Assembly (NCBI RefSeq): GCF_026241095.1
Contig: NZ_JAPFGB010000043.1
Span: forward strand, 1 to 39,421
Length of the DNA: 39,421 bases
From: Saccharopolyspora sp. NFXS83
GTDB lineage: Bacteria; Actinomycetota; Actinomycetes; Mycobacteriales; Pseudonocardiaceae
Direction of reading: 5' to 3'
The notes beneath the pieces were generated by a model. The model did not search any database, was not told the DNA's origin, and worked only from the letters and a program-made list of their open reading frames with translations. This document shows positions 29,983 through 38,348 of this stretch, in pieces. The position numbers and the translations under genes are program-made. Each line of letters starts with the position of its first letter. Position 1 is the stretch's first letter.

Positions 29983-30219
29983 ATGTCCGACACCATTCTT
30001 CGGCAAGCCGTCATCGACGCCGAGTTCCGCACCGCTCTGATCGAGAACCCGGCCGCTTTCGGCGTCACCCCGGGCGACCTGCCCGACGCGGTCGAGCGCA
30101 TCGACCAGGAGACGCTCGACTTCTGGACCGAGGGGGTCGCCGCCACCGAGATCTTCGCCTGCGCCTCCACGTGCAGCTCGGGCCCGTTCACCATCCTGTG
30201 CGACGGCTCGACCAAGTAG
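29983..30219 (+). CDS. cinA: Cinnamycin-type class II lanthipeptide precursor
   Basis: 78 residues, ATG 29983 with AGGAGG upstream. The 59-residue leader (MSDTILRQAVIDAEF..., ENPAAFGVTP, ETLDFW) resembles the CinA leader and ends EIFA, an A-x-A-like cleavage site. The core is CASTCSSGPFTILCDGSTK. By position it keeps Cys1, Cys5, Cys14, Thr11, Thr18, Ser6, Lys19, Asp15 and GPF (8-10) of cinnamycin. The expected bridges are 1-18, 4-14, 5-11 and lysinoalanine 6-19, with hydroxylated Asp15. Thr4 replaces Ser4, so the 4-14 bridge would become methyllanthionine. Other changes from cinnamycin are R2A, Q3S, F7S, F12I, V13L and N17S. The product should bind PE. Confidence 0.95.
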   Translation: MSDTILRQAVIDAEFRTALIENPAAFGVTPGDLPDAVERIDQETLDFWTEGVAATEIFACASTCSSGPFTILCDGSTK

Positions 30220-30289
30220 AGCACCGGCGCGGTGGGCCTCCGGGCTCACCGCGTTGCTCACCCGCCTCCGATCGCCGGACAGGAGTTCG

Positions 30290-33200
30290 ATGCAGACCGA
30301 CCGTGCACTCGATCTGGCGGCCCGCGCGGCCACGCTGAGCGAGCGGCTGCGCGTGGTCGCGGCGCTGCGCGCCTGCGGTCGTCCGCCGGACGAGCCGCTG
30401 TCCGACCCCGTCGAGCGGTGGCGCCTGGAACACCTGGCCGGGCGGCTCGCGGACAAGTTCGAGCAGGAAGCGCAGCACTGCTCGACCCCCCTGCGGCACG
30501 ACCGCGAGCAGCTCATCGACGGGCTCACCACCTACCACCGCTTCGAATCGGCCCCGGACGATGCCGCGACCGCGGTGCTGGAACTGCTCGACGACCTGCA
30601 CTCCGCCTGGCTGCCGACCTACCGGGCCGCCGTGCTCGGTTGGAATCCGGCGCTGTCCGACGCCCGCGCGACCTGGCGGCGGGTCGAGGTGTACTACGGC
30701 AGGCTCGCCACGGCCTGCGAACCGTTCCTCGTCGAACTCGGGCGGAGGCTGGCCGCGGCCCGCGCCGGGCTGCCGGACTCGATCGGCGACGGGCTGATCG
30801 ACGACCTGCAACGCCACTTGCACGACCGGTTCGCCCTCGCGCTGGCGTGGACGGTGGAGGCCGAGGCGAACGTGCACCGGGCGCGGCACGGGCTCGACCG
30901 GGAGCAGTCGGGCGAGGCCGGATACCTCGCCTACCTCGACGCGACCTTCGGCGATGCGGCGTCGTACCACGCCTTCTTCCTGAAGTACCCGGTGCTGGGG
31001 CGCTGGCTCGCCCACCTCACGGACCTGCTGGCCGGCTACGGCGCCGAGCTGTTCGGCCGCCTGGCCGCCGACGCCGAACGGATCGGCGCGGAGTTCTTCG
31101 GCCGGGCCGTCACCGAATTCCGCTCGGTGCGCCTGGGCACCTCGGACTACCACGCGGGCGGGCGCAGCGTGGCGGTGGTGACGGTCGTCCTCGACGGCGG
31201 CGGGACCGGCACCTTCTACTGCAAGCCGCGCTGCCTGCGTTCCGAGGCGGGCCTGCAGGTCGTGCTGGACCGGCTGCGCGAGCGGGACGTCGTGGCGTTC
31301 ACGACCAGGCCCGTGCTCGTCCGCGACGGGTACGGCTACGAGGCCGCGATCCCGTTGGGGCGCAACGAGGTGCGCGACGCGGAGGCCGCCGCGCAGGTGT
31401 ACCGGGAGCTCGGCGGCTACCTGGCGCTGTTCTACGTGCTCGGCGGCAGCGACCTGCACTTCGAGAACATCATCGTCGCCGACGGCCACGCGTTCGTGTG
31501 CGACGGCGAGACGGTGTTCGGCGCTTCCCCGCCCGGTCGCGACGGCGCGGGCGGGACGATGCAGGACTCGGTGTTCCGCACCGGACTGCTGGAGTGGCCG
31601 CGCGCGGACGTCGACGGCCCGGCGCAGATGCGGCTGAGCGGCTACACCGGCGGCGAGAGCTACGAGATGCCGATGCCGGTGCCGCGGATCAGCGAGCAGC
31701 GCCTCAGCTTCGCCGCCACGGTGGAGAACGTCACGGGCGTGCAGGTCGAACTCAGCGGCGCCAACCGGGTCTTCCACGACGGGGAGCTGGTGAACCCGCA
31801 CGACCACATCGAGTCCATCATGGACGGTTTCGACCGCGTGCACGAGTGGCTGGAGCACCACGCGGACGAGGCGATCGCCCTGCTGTCGCAGGCGTTCGAG
31901 GGCGCCCACGCCCGGTTCCTCAACTGGAGCACCCAGATCTACGCGCAGCTGCTGCTGACCGCGCAGCACCCCAAGAGCCTCGCGGAGCCGCTGGAAGTGG
32001 ATCTGCTGCTGAACACGGTGCGCACCTTCCCCCGCACCTGGGACCAGGACGGCGTGCTCGCCGACCGGGAGACGGCGTCGATGTGGCGGCTGGACGTGCC
32101 CATCTTCACGGCACCGGTGCACGGTGCGGACCTCGTGCACGACCACGCCGACGCGGTGCCGTCCGCGCTGGCCCGCTCCCCGCTGGAGCACGCCGCGCGG
32201 CGCATCCGGCACCTGACGCCGCGCAACCGGGAGCAGCAGGCCCGCTACATCGCGGCGAGCGTGTCGACCGGCGAGATCAGCAGCCCGGCGTTCGTGGCGA
32301 CCGCGCTGGACTACGCGACCCGGATCGGCGAGCGGCTGTGCGCGATGCTGCGCGACCCGTCCGCTCCCGCGCCGTGGACGTCGTTCCGGCGCAACGGGGC
32401 CGAGATGGAGGCCGTCGACATCGAAGGCGACCTGTACCAGGGCTCGGCGGGCGTGGCGCTGTTCCTCGCCTACCTCGACGACCTGGTTCCGCGCCCCGAA
32501 TTCCGGCACGCCGCGCGACGCGCGCTGCGGCACGCGCTCGACTCCGGGCAGCGGCGTCCCGGCGCCTTCGCCGACGTCGGGGGGCGGCTCTACCTGCTCA
32601 CCCACCTGCACCGGCTGTGGGGCGAACAGGAGCTGGCGGACCTGGCGGTGCGGCTGAGCGCGGACGTGCCCGAACTGGTCGACGCCGACGACCACCTCGA
32701 CGTTCTGCACGGCGCCGCCGGGCTGATCCCGGTGCTCCTGGAGCTGCGCCCGGTGCTCGGCGAGAAGGCAGTCGACCTGGCGCACCACTGCGCCGCGCAC
32801 GTGCTGCGCCACGCGCGCGAGCGCGACGACGTGCTGAGCTGGCCGTCGAACACCCCGGAGAACGTGCTGGACGACCTGACCGGCCTCGCCCACGGCGCCG
32901 GGGGCATCGGCTGGGCGCTGATCCTGCTCGGCACGCGCACCGGCCGCGAGGACTACGTCGCGGCGGGCCGGCGCGCGTTCGCCTACGAGGCGCGGCACTT
33001 CGACACCACCGAGCAGGACTGGTACGACCTGCGCACGAACACAGGGCAGGTCGCGAAGAACGGCCACCACTTCTCCAACGCCTGGTGCAACGGGGCAGCG
33101 GGCATCGGGCTGACCCGCATCGCGGCCTGGGCGCTGCTCGGCGGGGACGACGACGCGCTGCTGCGGGAGTCCCGCCACGCGCTGGCGGCGACCCTGCGCA

Positions 33201-33499
33201 ACTTCTCCCGGCTCCGCAACCACACGTTGTGCCACGGCACGGCGGGCAACTCGGAACTGCTGGTCCGCTACGCGCTGCTGCGCAGCGAGCCCGCCTTCCA
33301 GCTGGAGGCGAACGTGCAGGTGCGGGAGATGTGGCGGTCGCTGGACGACGCCGAGCACGGGCTCGGCGAGCACAGCGCCGACTTCTTCCCCGGCCTGATG
33401 CTGGGCATCGCCGGTTACGGCATGCACTTCCTGCGCATCGCGCACCCGGATCGGATCCCGTCGGTGCTGCTGCTCGATCCGCCGCCGGACCGTCCCTGA
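30290..33499 (+). CDS. cinM: Class II lanthipeptide synthetase LanM (CinM-like)
   Basis: 1069 residues, start ATG 30290 with AGGAG 5 bases upstream. The N-terminal two-thirds is the dehydratase, a lipid-kinase-like fold that phosphorylates and eliminates Ser/Thr: FYCKPRCLRSEAGLQ, GGYLALFYVLGGSDLHFENI and VCDGETVFGASPPG. The C-terminal third is the LanC-like cyclase, with zinc ligands Cys933 (NAWCNGAAGIG) and Cys981-His982 (NHTLCHGTAGNSE). Length is usual for LanM. It should install the three thioether rings of the precursor encoded 70 bases upstream. The downstream hydroxylase starts 33 bases after it in the same operon. Confidence 0.95.
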   Translation: MQTDRALDLAARAATLSERLRVVAALRACGRPPDEPLSDPVERWRLEHLAGRLADKFEQEAQHCSTPLRHDREQLIDGLTTYHRFESAPDDAATAVLELLDDLHSAWLPTYRAAVLGWNPALSDARATWRRVEVYYGRLATACEPFLVELGRRLAAARAGLPDSIGDGLIDDLQRHLHDRFALALAWTVEAEANVHRARHGLDREQSGEAGYLAYLDATFGDAASYHAFFLKYPVLGRWLAHLTDLLAGYGAELFGRLAADAERIGAEFFGRAVTEFRSVRLGTSDYHAGGRSVAVVTVVLDGGGTGTFYCKPRCLRSEAGLQVVLDRLRERDVVAFTTRPVLVRDGYGYEAAIPLGRNEVRDAEAAAQVYRELGGYLALFYVLGGSDLHFENIIVADGHAFVCDGETVFGASPPGRDGAGGTMQDSVFRTGLLEWPRADVDGPAQMRLSGYTGGESYEMPMPVPRISEQRLSFAATVENVTGVQVELSGANRVFHDGELVNPHDHIESIMDGFDRVHEWLEHHADEAIALLSQAFEGAHARFLNWSTQIYAQLLLTAQHPKSLAEPLEVDLLLNTVRTFPRTWDQDGVLADRETASMWRLDVPIFTAPVHGADLVHDHADAVPSALARSPLEHAARRIRHLTPRNREQQARYIAASVSTGEISSPAFVATALDYATRIGERLCAMLRDPSAPAPWTSFRRNGAEMEAVDIEGDLYQGSAGVALFLAYLDDLVPRPEFRHAARRALRHALDSGQRRPGAFADVGGRLYLLTHLHRLWGEQELADLAVRLSADVPELVDADDHLDVLHGAAGLIPVLLELRPVLGEKAVDLAHHCAAHVLRHARERDDVLSWPSNTPENVLDDLTGLAHGAGGIGWALILLGTRTGREDYVAAGRRAFAYEARHFDTTEQDWYDLRTNTGQVAKNGHHFSNAWCNGAAGIGLTRIAAWALLGGDDDALLRESRHALAATLRNFSRLRNHTLCHGTAGNSELLVRYALLRSEPAFQLEANVQVREMWRSLDDAEHGLGEHSADFFPGLMLGIAGYGMHFLRIAHPDRIPSVLLLDPPPDRP

Positions 33500-33532
33500 C
33501 GTCCCACCCGCATCGGCACGAAGGAGCCCGTC

Positions 33533-34435
33533 ATGTCCGTCGAATCCTGCGTGGACTTCCTGCAGGCGACCCAGGACCGCCCCGAACTCGCCCAGCAGCT
33601 CAAGGCCGTCACAGGGATGAACGAGATCATCGCGCTCGGCGGCAGGCACGGGTTCGACTTCACCGTCCTGGAACTCGCCCGCGGTTCCGCCACGTTCGCG
33701 GCCACGGCCGCGCCCGCGCCGACCGCCGCACCACCCGCGGAAACGGCCTTCTACCACCACGAGTACGACTTGGCGGCGGTGCCGGAGCTGGCGGGCCTGA
33801 TCGACGAGCTGCCCCGGCTGAAGGTGCGGCCTCCGGTGGACATGGGCGCGTTCCACTCCCGTTTCCGCGCCGAGGACCTGGAGTCCACGTCGCGGTCCCC
33901 CGCCGACCCGGACTTCCAGGACTGGCACCGGAAGATGATGGCGGCGCACTGGCGGGACCCGGCCGACGCGGACGCGCCACGACGGGACTTCCACTTGGTG
34001 AACCTCGACGAGCACGTCGAGCACCCCGGTTACGAGGACTACTTCGAGGCCAAGACGAACGCGATCCGCCTGCTGGAAGGGGTGTTCGGCGACGAGGTCC
34101 GGCTCTCCGGCGCCATGTGGTACCCGCCGCGCAGCTACCGGCTCTGGCACACCAACGAGGACCAGCCCGGCTGGCGGATGTACGTGGTGGACCTCGACGA
34201 CGACTTCGCCGACGGCGGCGAGACCTCGTTCTTCCGCTACCAGAACCCGCGGACCGGCGAGCTCGTGACGCTGCGGGAACGCCGCCGGATCGTGCGGTTC
34301 TTCAAGGCCGAGCAGGACCCGGAGAAGCTGTTCTGGCACTGCATCGTCAACCCGACCGAACGCCACCGCTGGAGCTTCGGCTTCGTGGTCCCCGAGGACT
34401 GGCGAAGCCGCCTCGCCGGCCTCCGCGACGAGTGA
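33533..34435 (+). CDS. cinX: Fe(II)/2-oxoglutarate Asp hydroxylase (CinX-like) with Nif11-like N-terminus
   Basis: 300 residues, ATG 33533 with AAGGAG upstream. Residues 1-50 (MSVESCVDFLQATQDRPEL, then LKAVTGMNEIIALGGRHGF with DFTVLEL) follow the Nif11 pattern normally seen in peptide leaders. An Ala/Pro linker (about 57-73) leads to the oxygenase domain: LSGAMWYPPRSYRLWHTNED with His206, FADGGETSFFRYQN, and distal His269 in FWHCIVNPTERHRWSFGF, with a nearby Arg for 2-oxoglutarate. In cinnamycin biosynthesis CinX hydroxylates Asp15, needed for PE binding; Asp15 is present here. The Nif11-like segment may mimic or bind the leader. Confidence 0.88.
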   Translation: MSVESCVDFLQATQDRPELAQQLKAVTGMNEIIALGGRHGFDFTVLELARGSATFAATAAPAPTAAPPAETAFYHHEYDLAAVPELAGLIDELPRLKVRPPVDMGAFHSRFRAEDLESTSRSPADPDFQDWHRKMMAAHWRDPADADAPRRDFHLVNLDEHVEHPGYEDYFEAKTNAIRLLEGVFGDEVRLSGAMWYPPRSYRLWHTNEDQPGWRMYVVDLDDDFADGGETSFFRYQNPRTGELVTLRERRRIVRFFKAEQDPEKLFWHCIVNPTERHRWSFGFVVPEDWRSRLAGLRDE

Positions 34436-34444
34436 GGAGCACCC

Positions 34445-35428
34445 GTGCGACGACTCCGGCGGGACGATGACCGCCACGCCCCCGCTGACGCGCCCGCCGT
34501 CCTGGTGCGCGACGTGCACAAGTCCTACCGGGGTGTGCACGCCGTGCGCGGGGTGGACATCACGGTGCGGCGCGGTGAGACGTTCGGCTTCCTCGGGCCG
34601 AACGGAGCGGGCAAGTCAACCATGATCGCGATGATGTGCACCTTGGCCCGGCCGGACTCCGGGCGCATCGAGATCGCCGGGTACGACGTGGTCCGCGACG
34701 GTCATCAAGTGCGCCGCAGGCTCGGCTTGGTCTTCCAGGAGTCGACGCTCGACACCGACCTGACCACCGCGGAGAACCTGAGCTTCCACGCCGACCTGTA
34801 CGGGATGCCGCGGGCGGTCGTGGCCGAACGCGTGGAATCGATGCTGGACCTCGTCGGGCTGCGCGAGCGGCGGGGCGATCGGGTCGCGACGTTCTCCGGG
34901 GGGATGCGGCGGCGGTTGGAGATCGCCCGCGGGCTGCTGCACCGGCCCCGCGTCCTGTTCCTGGACGAGCCGACCGTCGGCCTGGATCCGCAGACCCGCG
35001 CGGAGATCTGGACCTACTTGCACCGGATCGCCGAGCAGGAGGCCACCACGGTCTTCCTCACCACGCACTACCTCGACGAGGCGGAGCAGTGCGACCGGAT
35101 CGCGATCATCGACGAGGGCCGGATCGTCGCGCAGGGGACTCCGGCGGAGCTGAAGTCCGTCCTCGGCGCCGATCGCATCGCGCTGCGCACCGACGACGAC
35201 GCCGCGGCGGTGCGGGTGCTGCGCGACCGCTTCGACCTGGACGCCACCGTGCTCGACGGCGGCGTGCAGGTGCAGGTCGCCGACGGTGCGCGGTTCGTGC
35301 CGGTGCTGTGCTCCGGCCTGAACGTGCCGATCTTCGAGGTGACCGTGACCCGCCCCAGCCTGGACGAGGTGTTCCTGCACTACACCGGCCGGGCGATCCG
35401 CGACGCCCCCGGCGTGCCCGCCCGATGA
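34445..35428 (+). CDS. cinT: ABC exporter ATPase (DrrA/CinT-like)
   Basis: 327 residues, GTG 34445 with GAGGAG upstream, 9 bases after the hydroxylase stop. Walker A is GPNGAGKST, Q-loop LGLVFQEST, signature FSGGMRRRLEIARGLLH, Walker B VLFLDEPTVGLDP, and H-loop TTHYLDEAEQCD. The C-terminal ~90 residues (ADRIALRTDDDAAAVRVL..., PSLDEVFLHYTGR) are the DrrA-type extension of antibiotic exporters. It energises the permease encoded next, exporting the peptide or giving resistance. The symbol is by analogy with the cinnamycin cluster. Confidence 0.9.
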   Translation: MRRLRRDDDRHAPADAPAVLVRDVHKSYRGVHAVRGVDITVRRGETFGFLGPNGAGKSTMIAMMCTLARPDSGRIEIAGYDVVRDGHQVRRRLGLVFQESTLDTDLTTAENLSFHADLYGMPRAVVAERVESMLDLVGLRERRGDRVATFSGGMRRRLEIARGLLHRPRVLFLDEPTVGLDPQTRAEIWTYLHRIAEQEATTVFLTTHYLDEAEQCDRIAIIDEGRIVAQGTPAELKSVLGADRIALRTDDDAAAVRVLRDRFDLDATVLDGGVQVQVADGARFVPVLCSGLNVPIFEVTVTRPSLDEVFLHYTGRAIRDAPGVPAR

Positions 35429-35473
35429 CCGCCGCACGACCGGTTTCCGTCCACGGCCGCCTGAGGAGTTCAC

Positions 35474-36367
35474 GTGACCCGCACCGCACCACCCCGCCGC
35501 ACCCCCGCATCCCGTCCGTCCGAACAGGACACCGCTCCGCGCGGTCGCCTGGCGAACGAATGGCGGGCCGGGAGCATGGTGTGGCGCCGCGAAGTGCTGC
35601 ACTTCCTGCGGGACCGCACGAGGGTGGCGGTGTCGCTGCTGCCGCCGTTCCTGTTCCTGTACGTGCTCGGCGTCGGGCTGTCCCGGTTGTTCGCCGACGC
35701 GGGCGGTGGCGCGCGGGCCGCGAGCGACTACATGCTGTTCCTGTTCCCCGGCGTGCTGGTGATGGCCGCGCAGGCACCCGCGATCTCCGTCGGCGCGTCG
35801 ATCGTGTGGGACCGCCAGACCGGGTTCATGCGGGAGATGCTGGCCGCGCCGGTGTTCCGCGGCACGCTGCTGCTCGGCAAGTGCCTGGGCGGCGCCACGG
35901 TGGCGACCGCGCAGAGCGCCGTGGTGCTGCTCACCGCCGGCCTGGTCGGCGTGCCGTACCACCCCGCGCTGTTCGCGATGCTGGTCGTCCAGGTCTCGAT
36001 CGCCGCGCTGTCGATGACCGTGCTCGCCGCCGCCGTGGCAGTGCTGATCAAGCGGGTGCAGACGTTCAACACGGTGCTCTCCGTGCTGATCACGCCGCTG
36101 GTCTTCCTGTCCGGCATGATGTTCCCGATCAGCGCGATGCCCGGCTGGATGGCCTCGCTGACCCTGGTGAACCCGCTGACCTACGCGGTGGACGCGATGC
36201 GCCACACCATCCTCGGGCAGCTCGGCGCGCCGCAGTCGAGGTTGATCTTCACGCCGGTCGAGTGGGGAGGCTGGCCGGTGCCGCCGCTCGTGGAGATGGC
36301 CGTGGTGCTGGTGTTCTCGGCGGTGGCGCTGGTCGTGATCGGCCGTCGCTTCGCCCGAACCGGTTGA
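35474..36367 (+). CDS. cinH: ABC-2 type exporter permease (DrrB/CinH-like)
   Basis: 297 residues, GTG 35474 with GAGGAG upstream, 45 bases after the ATPase stop. A ~30-residue charged N-terminus is followed by six hydrophobic helices, among them VSLLPPFLFLYVLGVGLSRL and YMLFLFPGVLVMAAQAPAIS. The ABC-2 signature VNPLTYAVDAMRHTILG comes before the last loop. It forms the membrane channel with the upstream ATPase. No C39 peptidase domain is present in either, so leader removal needs another protease, consistent with an A-x-A cleavage site. Confidence 0.9.
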   Translation: MTRTAPPRRTPASRPSEQDTAPRGRLANEWRAGSMVWRREVLHFLRDRTRVAVSLLPPFLFLYVLGVGLSRLFADAGGGARAASDYMLFLFPGVLVMAAQAPAISVGASIVWDRQTGFMREMLAAPVFRGTLLLGKCLGGATVATAQSAVVLLTAGLVGVPYHPALFAMLVVQVSIAALSMTVLAAAVAVLIKRVQTFNTVLSVLITPLVFLSGMMFPISAMPGWMASLTLVNPLTYAVDAMRHTILGQLGAPQSRLIFTPVEWGGWPVPPLVEMAVVLVFSAVALVVIGRRFARTG

Positions 36368-36452
36368 CGCACGACCCGCTCGTCCGGTTCAGCGGCCGAC
36401 GACTTCAGGGGAACGGCGGTGCCGTGCGCAGCGAGGAGGAAGGCGCCATCGC

Positions 36453-37003
36453 GTGGAAGACGTGCTGGGGCCGGCCGTCTACGCCGGGTCCCTCGTGATC
36501 GCGGGCGCCGCGGTGCACTTCGTCCAGCGCCGGACCACGAGCGGGCGGCTGCGCGGCGGTCGAGGCCGTAGCGGGCGGCAGTCCCTGGTCCACGGCCTGG
36601 TCGGCGTCGCAGAGGGTGGTGATCGTGCGCGGGTGGTGCGGGAAAGTCCTCGGACGCGACCTGGCTGGCAGGTCATCGAGCCGCGGGGCCTCCGATGCCG
36701 ACCGCGGCGCGCACCGGGCAGGTCGCCGGTGCGGGCACCGCGGTGCTCGCGATCCTCCGGGCGCTGCACGAGATCGACCCGATGATCGCGCTGGTGTTGC
36801 CGCACGTCGGCCTGGCCCTGCTGCTGGCGTTCGCGGTGCACGGCACGGCGCTGGCCGACCGAGCTGTCGCTGCGCCACGTGTTCTGGCTCGTCCTCGGCA
36901 CCGCCTACCTCGCCTACCGCACCGAGCTGTTCCGCCTCCCAACCCCGGAAACCCACGACGCAACAGAACCCGAACCGGCCACCACCGCCCGGTGAGCGAT
37001 CAA
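36453..37003 (+). pseudogene. Remains of a small multi-helix membrane protein gene at the end of the cluster
   Basis: Three hydrophobic pieces lie in different frames. From GTG 36453, preceded by GAGGAAGG, comes VEDVLGPAVYAGSLVIAGAAV. In the frame of 36695 are VLAILRALHEIDPMIALVL and PHVGLALLLAFAVHGTAL. After a one-base shift near 36855 follows ELSLRHVFWLVLGTAYLAYRTELF to a stop at 36995-37003. The helices and joins suggest a decayed membrane protein, perhaps an accessory gene of the lanthipeptide cluster. The 36560-36690 part has no coding signal I trust. No intact gene exists between 36368 and 37226. Confidence 0.4.
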
Positions 37004-37145
37004 CCCGGACGGCACGTCGGAGATCCACCTCCGCCGTCCGACTCCCTTGTTTCGTCCACTTAGGACTCCACGTGGAGCGGCCCTCCCCCTGTCCCTCGCC
37101 GGCGGCGGAGCGCTGAGCAGTGACCACCAGAGCAAGACGACCACC

Positions 37146-37196
37146 GGTGGGTCCTCAGCGGCTTCCTCGCGAGGAAGCCGCTGAGGTTCCGCCACC
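37146..37196. repeat. REP-like perfect palindrome (17-base arms, no loop)
   Basis: CCTCAGCGGCTTCCTCG (37153-37169) is followed directly by its exact reverse complement (37170-37186), with outer arms GGTGG (37146-37150) and CCACC (37192-37196). Parts recur: GCGGAACCTCAGCGGC at 29382-29397 matches the reverse complement of 37177-37192 exactly, and the last bases of the window (39409-39421) start a similar copy. It looks like an interspersed extragenic palindrome family and may also terminate transcripts between 37060 and 37227. Confidence 0.7.
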
Positions 37197-37226
37197 CGGC
37201 CCGCTGCGCAGACCTCCCAGGAACCC

Positions 37227-37622
37227 TCACCCCACGGAGTTGAGCTTTTCGATTCGGATGCGGACCAGCAGGCGGTCCTCCTCGCGTTCGCCGCCGAACC
37301 ACGGGTACGGCATGCCCAGGTAGCGGTGCGAGAGCTCGTGGATGTGCTCCACGGCGCCGTCGTGGCGGATGTCCACGGCCCGGCCCCGCAGCGCGTAGTA
37401 GCGGGCGGAGCTCTCCGGGTCGGTGACGTTCACGGCGACCCGCGGGTCGCGGCGGAGGTTGCGCACCTTCTGCGCGCCTTCCACCGTGTTGATCAGGACG
37501 TGGTCGCCGTCGGTGTCGCACCAGGTCTGGGTGAGCTGCGGCGCGCCGTCGGGCATCGCGGTGGCGACGAAGCACGGGCTCGGCTTGCAGAGCAGGTCCA
37601 GCAGGCCTTCGGGCAGTTCCAT
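37227..37622 (-). CDS. PPOX-class (F420-dependent) oxidoreductase
   Basis: 131 residues, ATG 37622 with GAGGAGG upstream. It is a split-barrel flavin/F420-binding fold of the pyridoxamine 5'-phosphate oxidase-like family: PCFVATAMPDGAPQLTQTWCDTDGDHVLINT followed by GAQKVRNLRRDPRVAVNVTDPE, and YYALRGRAVDIRHDGAVEHI. Actinobacterial members of this length usually use F420. The substrate is unknown. It is divergent from the gene at 37704. Confidence 0.82.
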   Translation of the reverse strand: MELPEGLLDLLCKPSPCFVATAMPDGAPQLTQTWCDTDGDHVLINTVEGAQKVRNLRRDPRVAVNVTDPESSARYYALRGRAVDIRHDGAVEHIHELSHRYLGMPYPWFGGEREEDRLLVRIRIEKLNSVG

Positions 37623-37703
37623 TGCGCCGCCTCCTCGCGGGTGGATTCGATTCAGCGGTGATCGTCGCACGTGCGGCGGGGCCGAGTGCGCGATCATGCG
37701 GGG

Positions 37704-38336
37704 ATGTCGCTCGATCAGTCCGAACTCGACCTGGTCTGGTACGCGAGTTACGGCTCGAACATGCACGCCGACCGGCTCCGCTGCTACCTCGAAGGCGGCA
37801 CTCCGCCCGGCGGGCGGCGCGCCTGCCCCGGCTGCCGCGATCCTCGTCCGCCACGGCGCACCGCGGGCCACCGCGTCGCGGGTGGCGTGTACTTCGCGAC
37901 GGAGTCGCTGGCGTGGGGCGGCGGCCGGGCTTTCCTCGATCCGGAACTGGAGGGCTCGGCCGCCTTGCGCGCGTACCTGGTGACGCCCGGCCAGTTCGCC
38001 GACGTCGTGGCCCAGGAGATGTACCGGGAGCCGGGCACCGACCTCGACCTGCGCGAGGTCCGGCGCACCGGCCGTGACGTGCTCGGACCGGGTCGCTACG
38101 AGACCTTGCTGCACGTGGGCGACCTCGATGGACATCCGGTGCTGACGTTCACCGCGTCCTGGTCGAGCGCGGACGTGCCGCTGGTGGCGCCGTCGGCCGC
38201 GTACCTGCGGATGCTGCTCGGCGGCTTGCGCGCGGGCCAGGGCTGGGACCTCGGCACGGCGGCCCGCTACCTCGCGGCCCTGCCCGGAGCGCGGGGGCGG
38301 TGGGGCGCGGCGGAGATCTCCGCGCTCGCGACGTGA
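37704..38336 (+). CDS. Gamma-glutamylcyclotransferase-like protein
   Basis: 210 residues, ATG 37704 after a GGGG run; an upstream ATG 37671 is possible. VWYASYGSNMHADRLRCYLEGG carries the YGSNM substrate loop of the GGCT fold, and GGVYFATESLAWGGGRAFLDPE continues the barrel. Homologues in actinomycetes are often labelled histone deacetylase without basis. Possible reactions are release of 5-oxoproline from gamma-glutamyl peptides or amines. Specificity is not visible. It is convergent with the PEP mutase-like gene. Confidence 0.7.
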   Translation: MSLDQSELDLVWYASYGSNMHADRLRCYLEGGTPPGGRRACPGCRDPRPPRRTAGHRVAGGVYFATESLAWGGGRAFLDPELEGSAALRAYLVTPGQFADVVAQEMYREPGTDLDLREVRRTGRDVLGPGRYETLLHVGDLDGHPVLTFTASWSSADVPLVAPSAAYLRMLLGGLRAGQGWDLGTAARYLAALPGARGRWGAAEISALAT

Positions 38337-38348
38337 GGCGGCCTCCGA

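Noticed and set aside
30188-34540. 1450-codon minus-strand open frame across the LanM, CinX and ABC genes
   Set aside because: It is the antisense shadow of LanM, the hydroxylase and the ABC ATPase; its composition (Arg, Gln, His, Val) reflects codon complementarity and it carries no domain.
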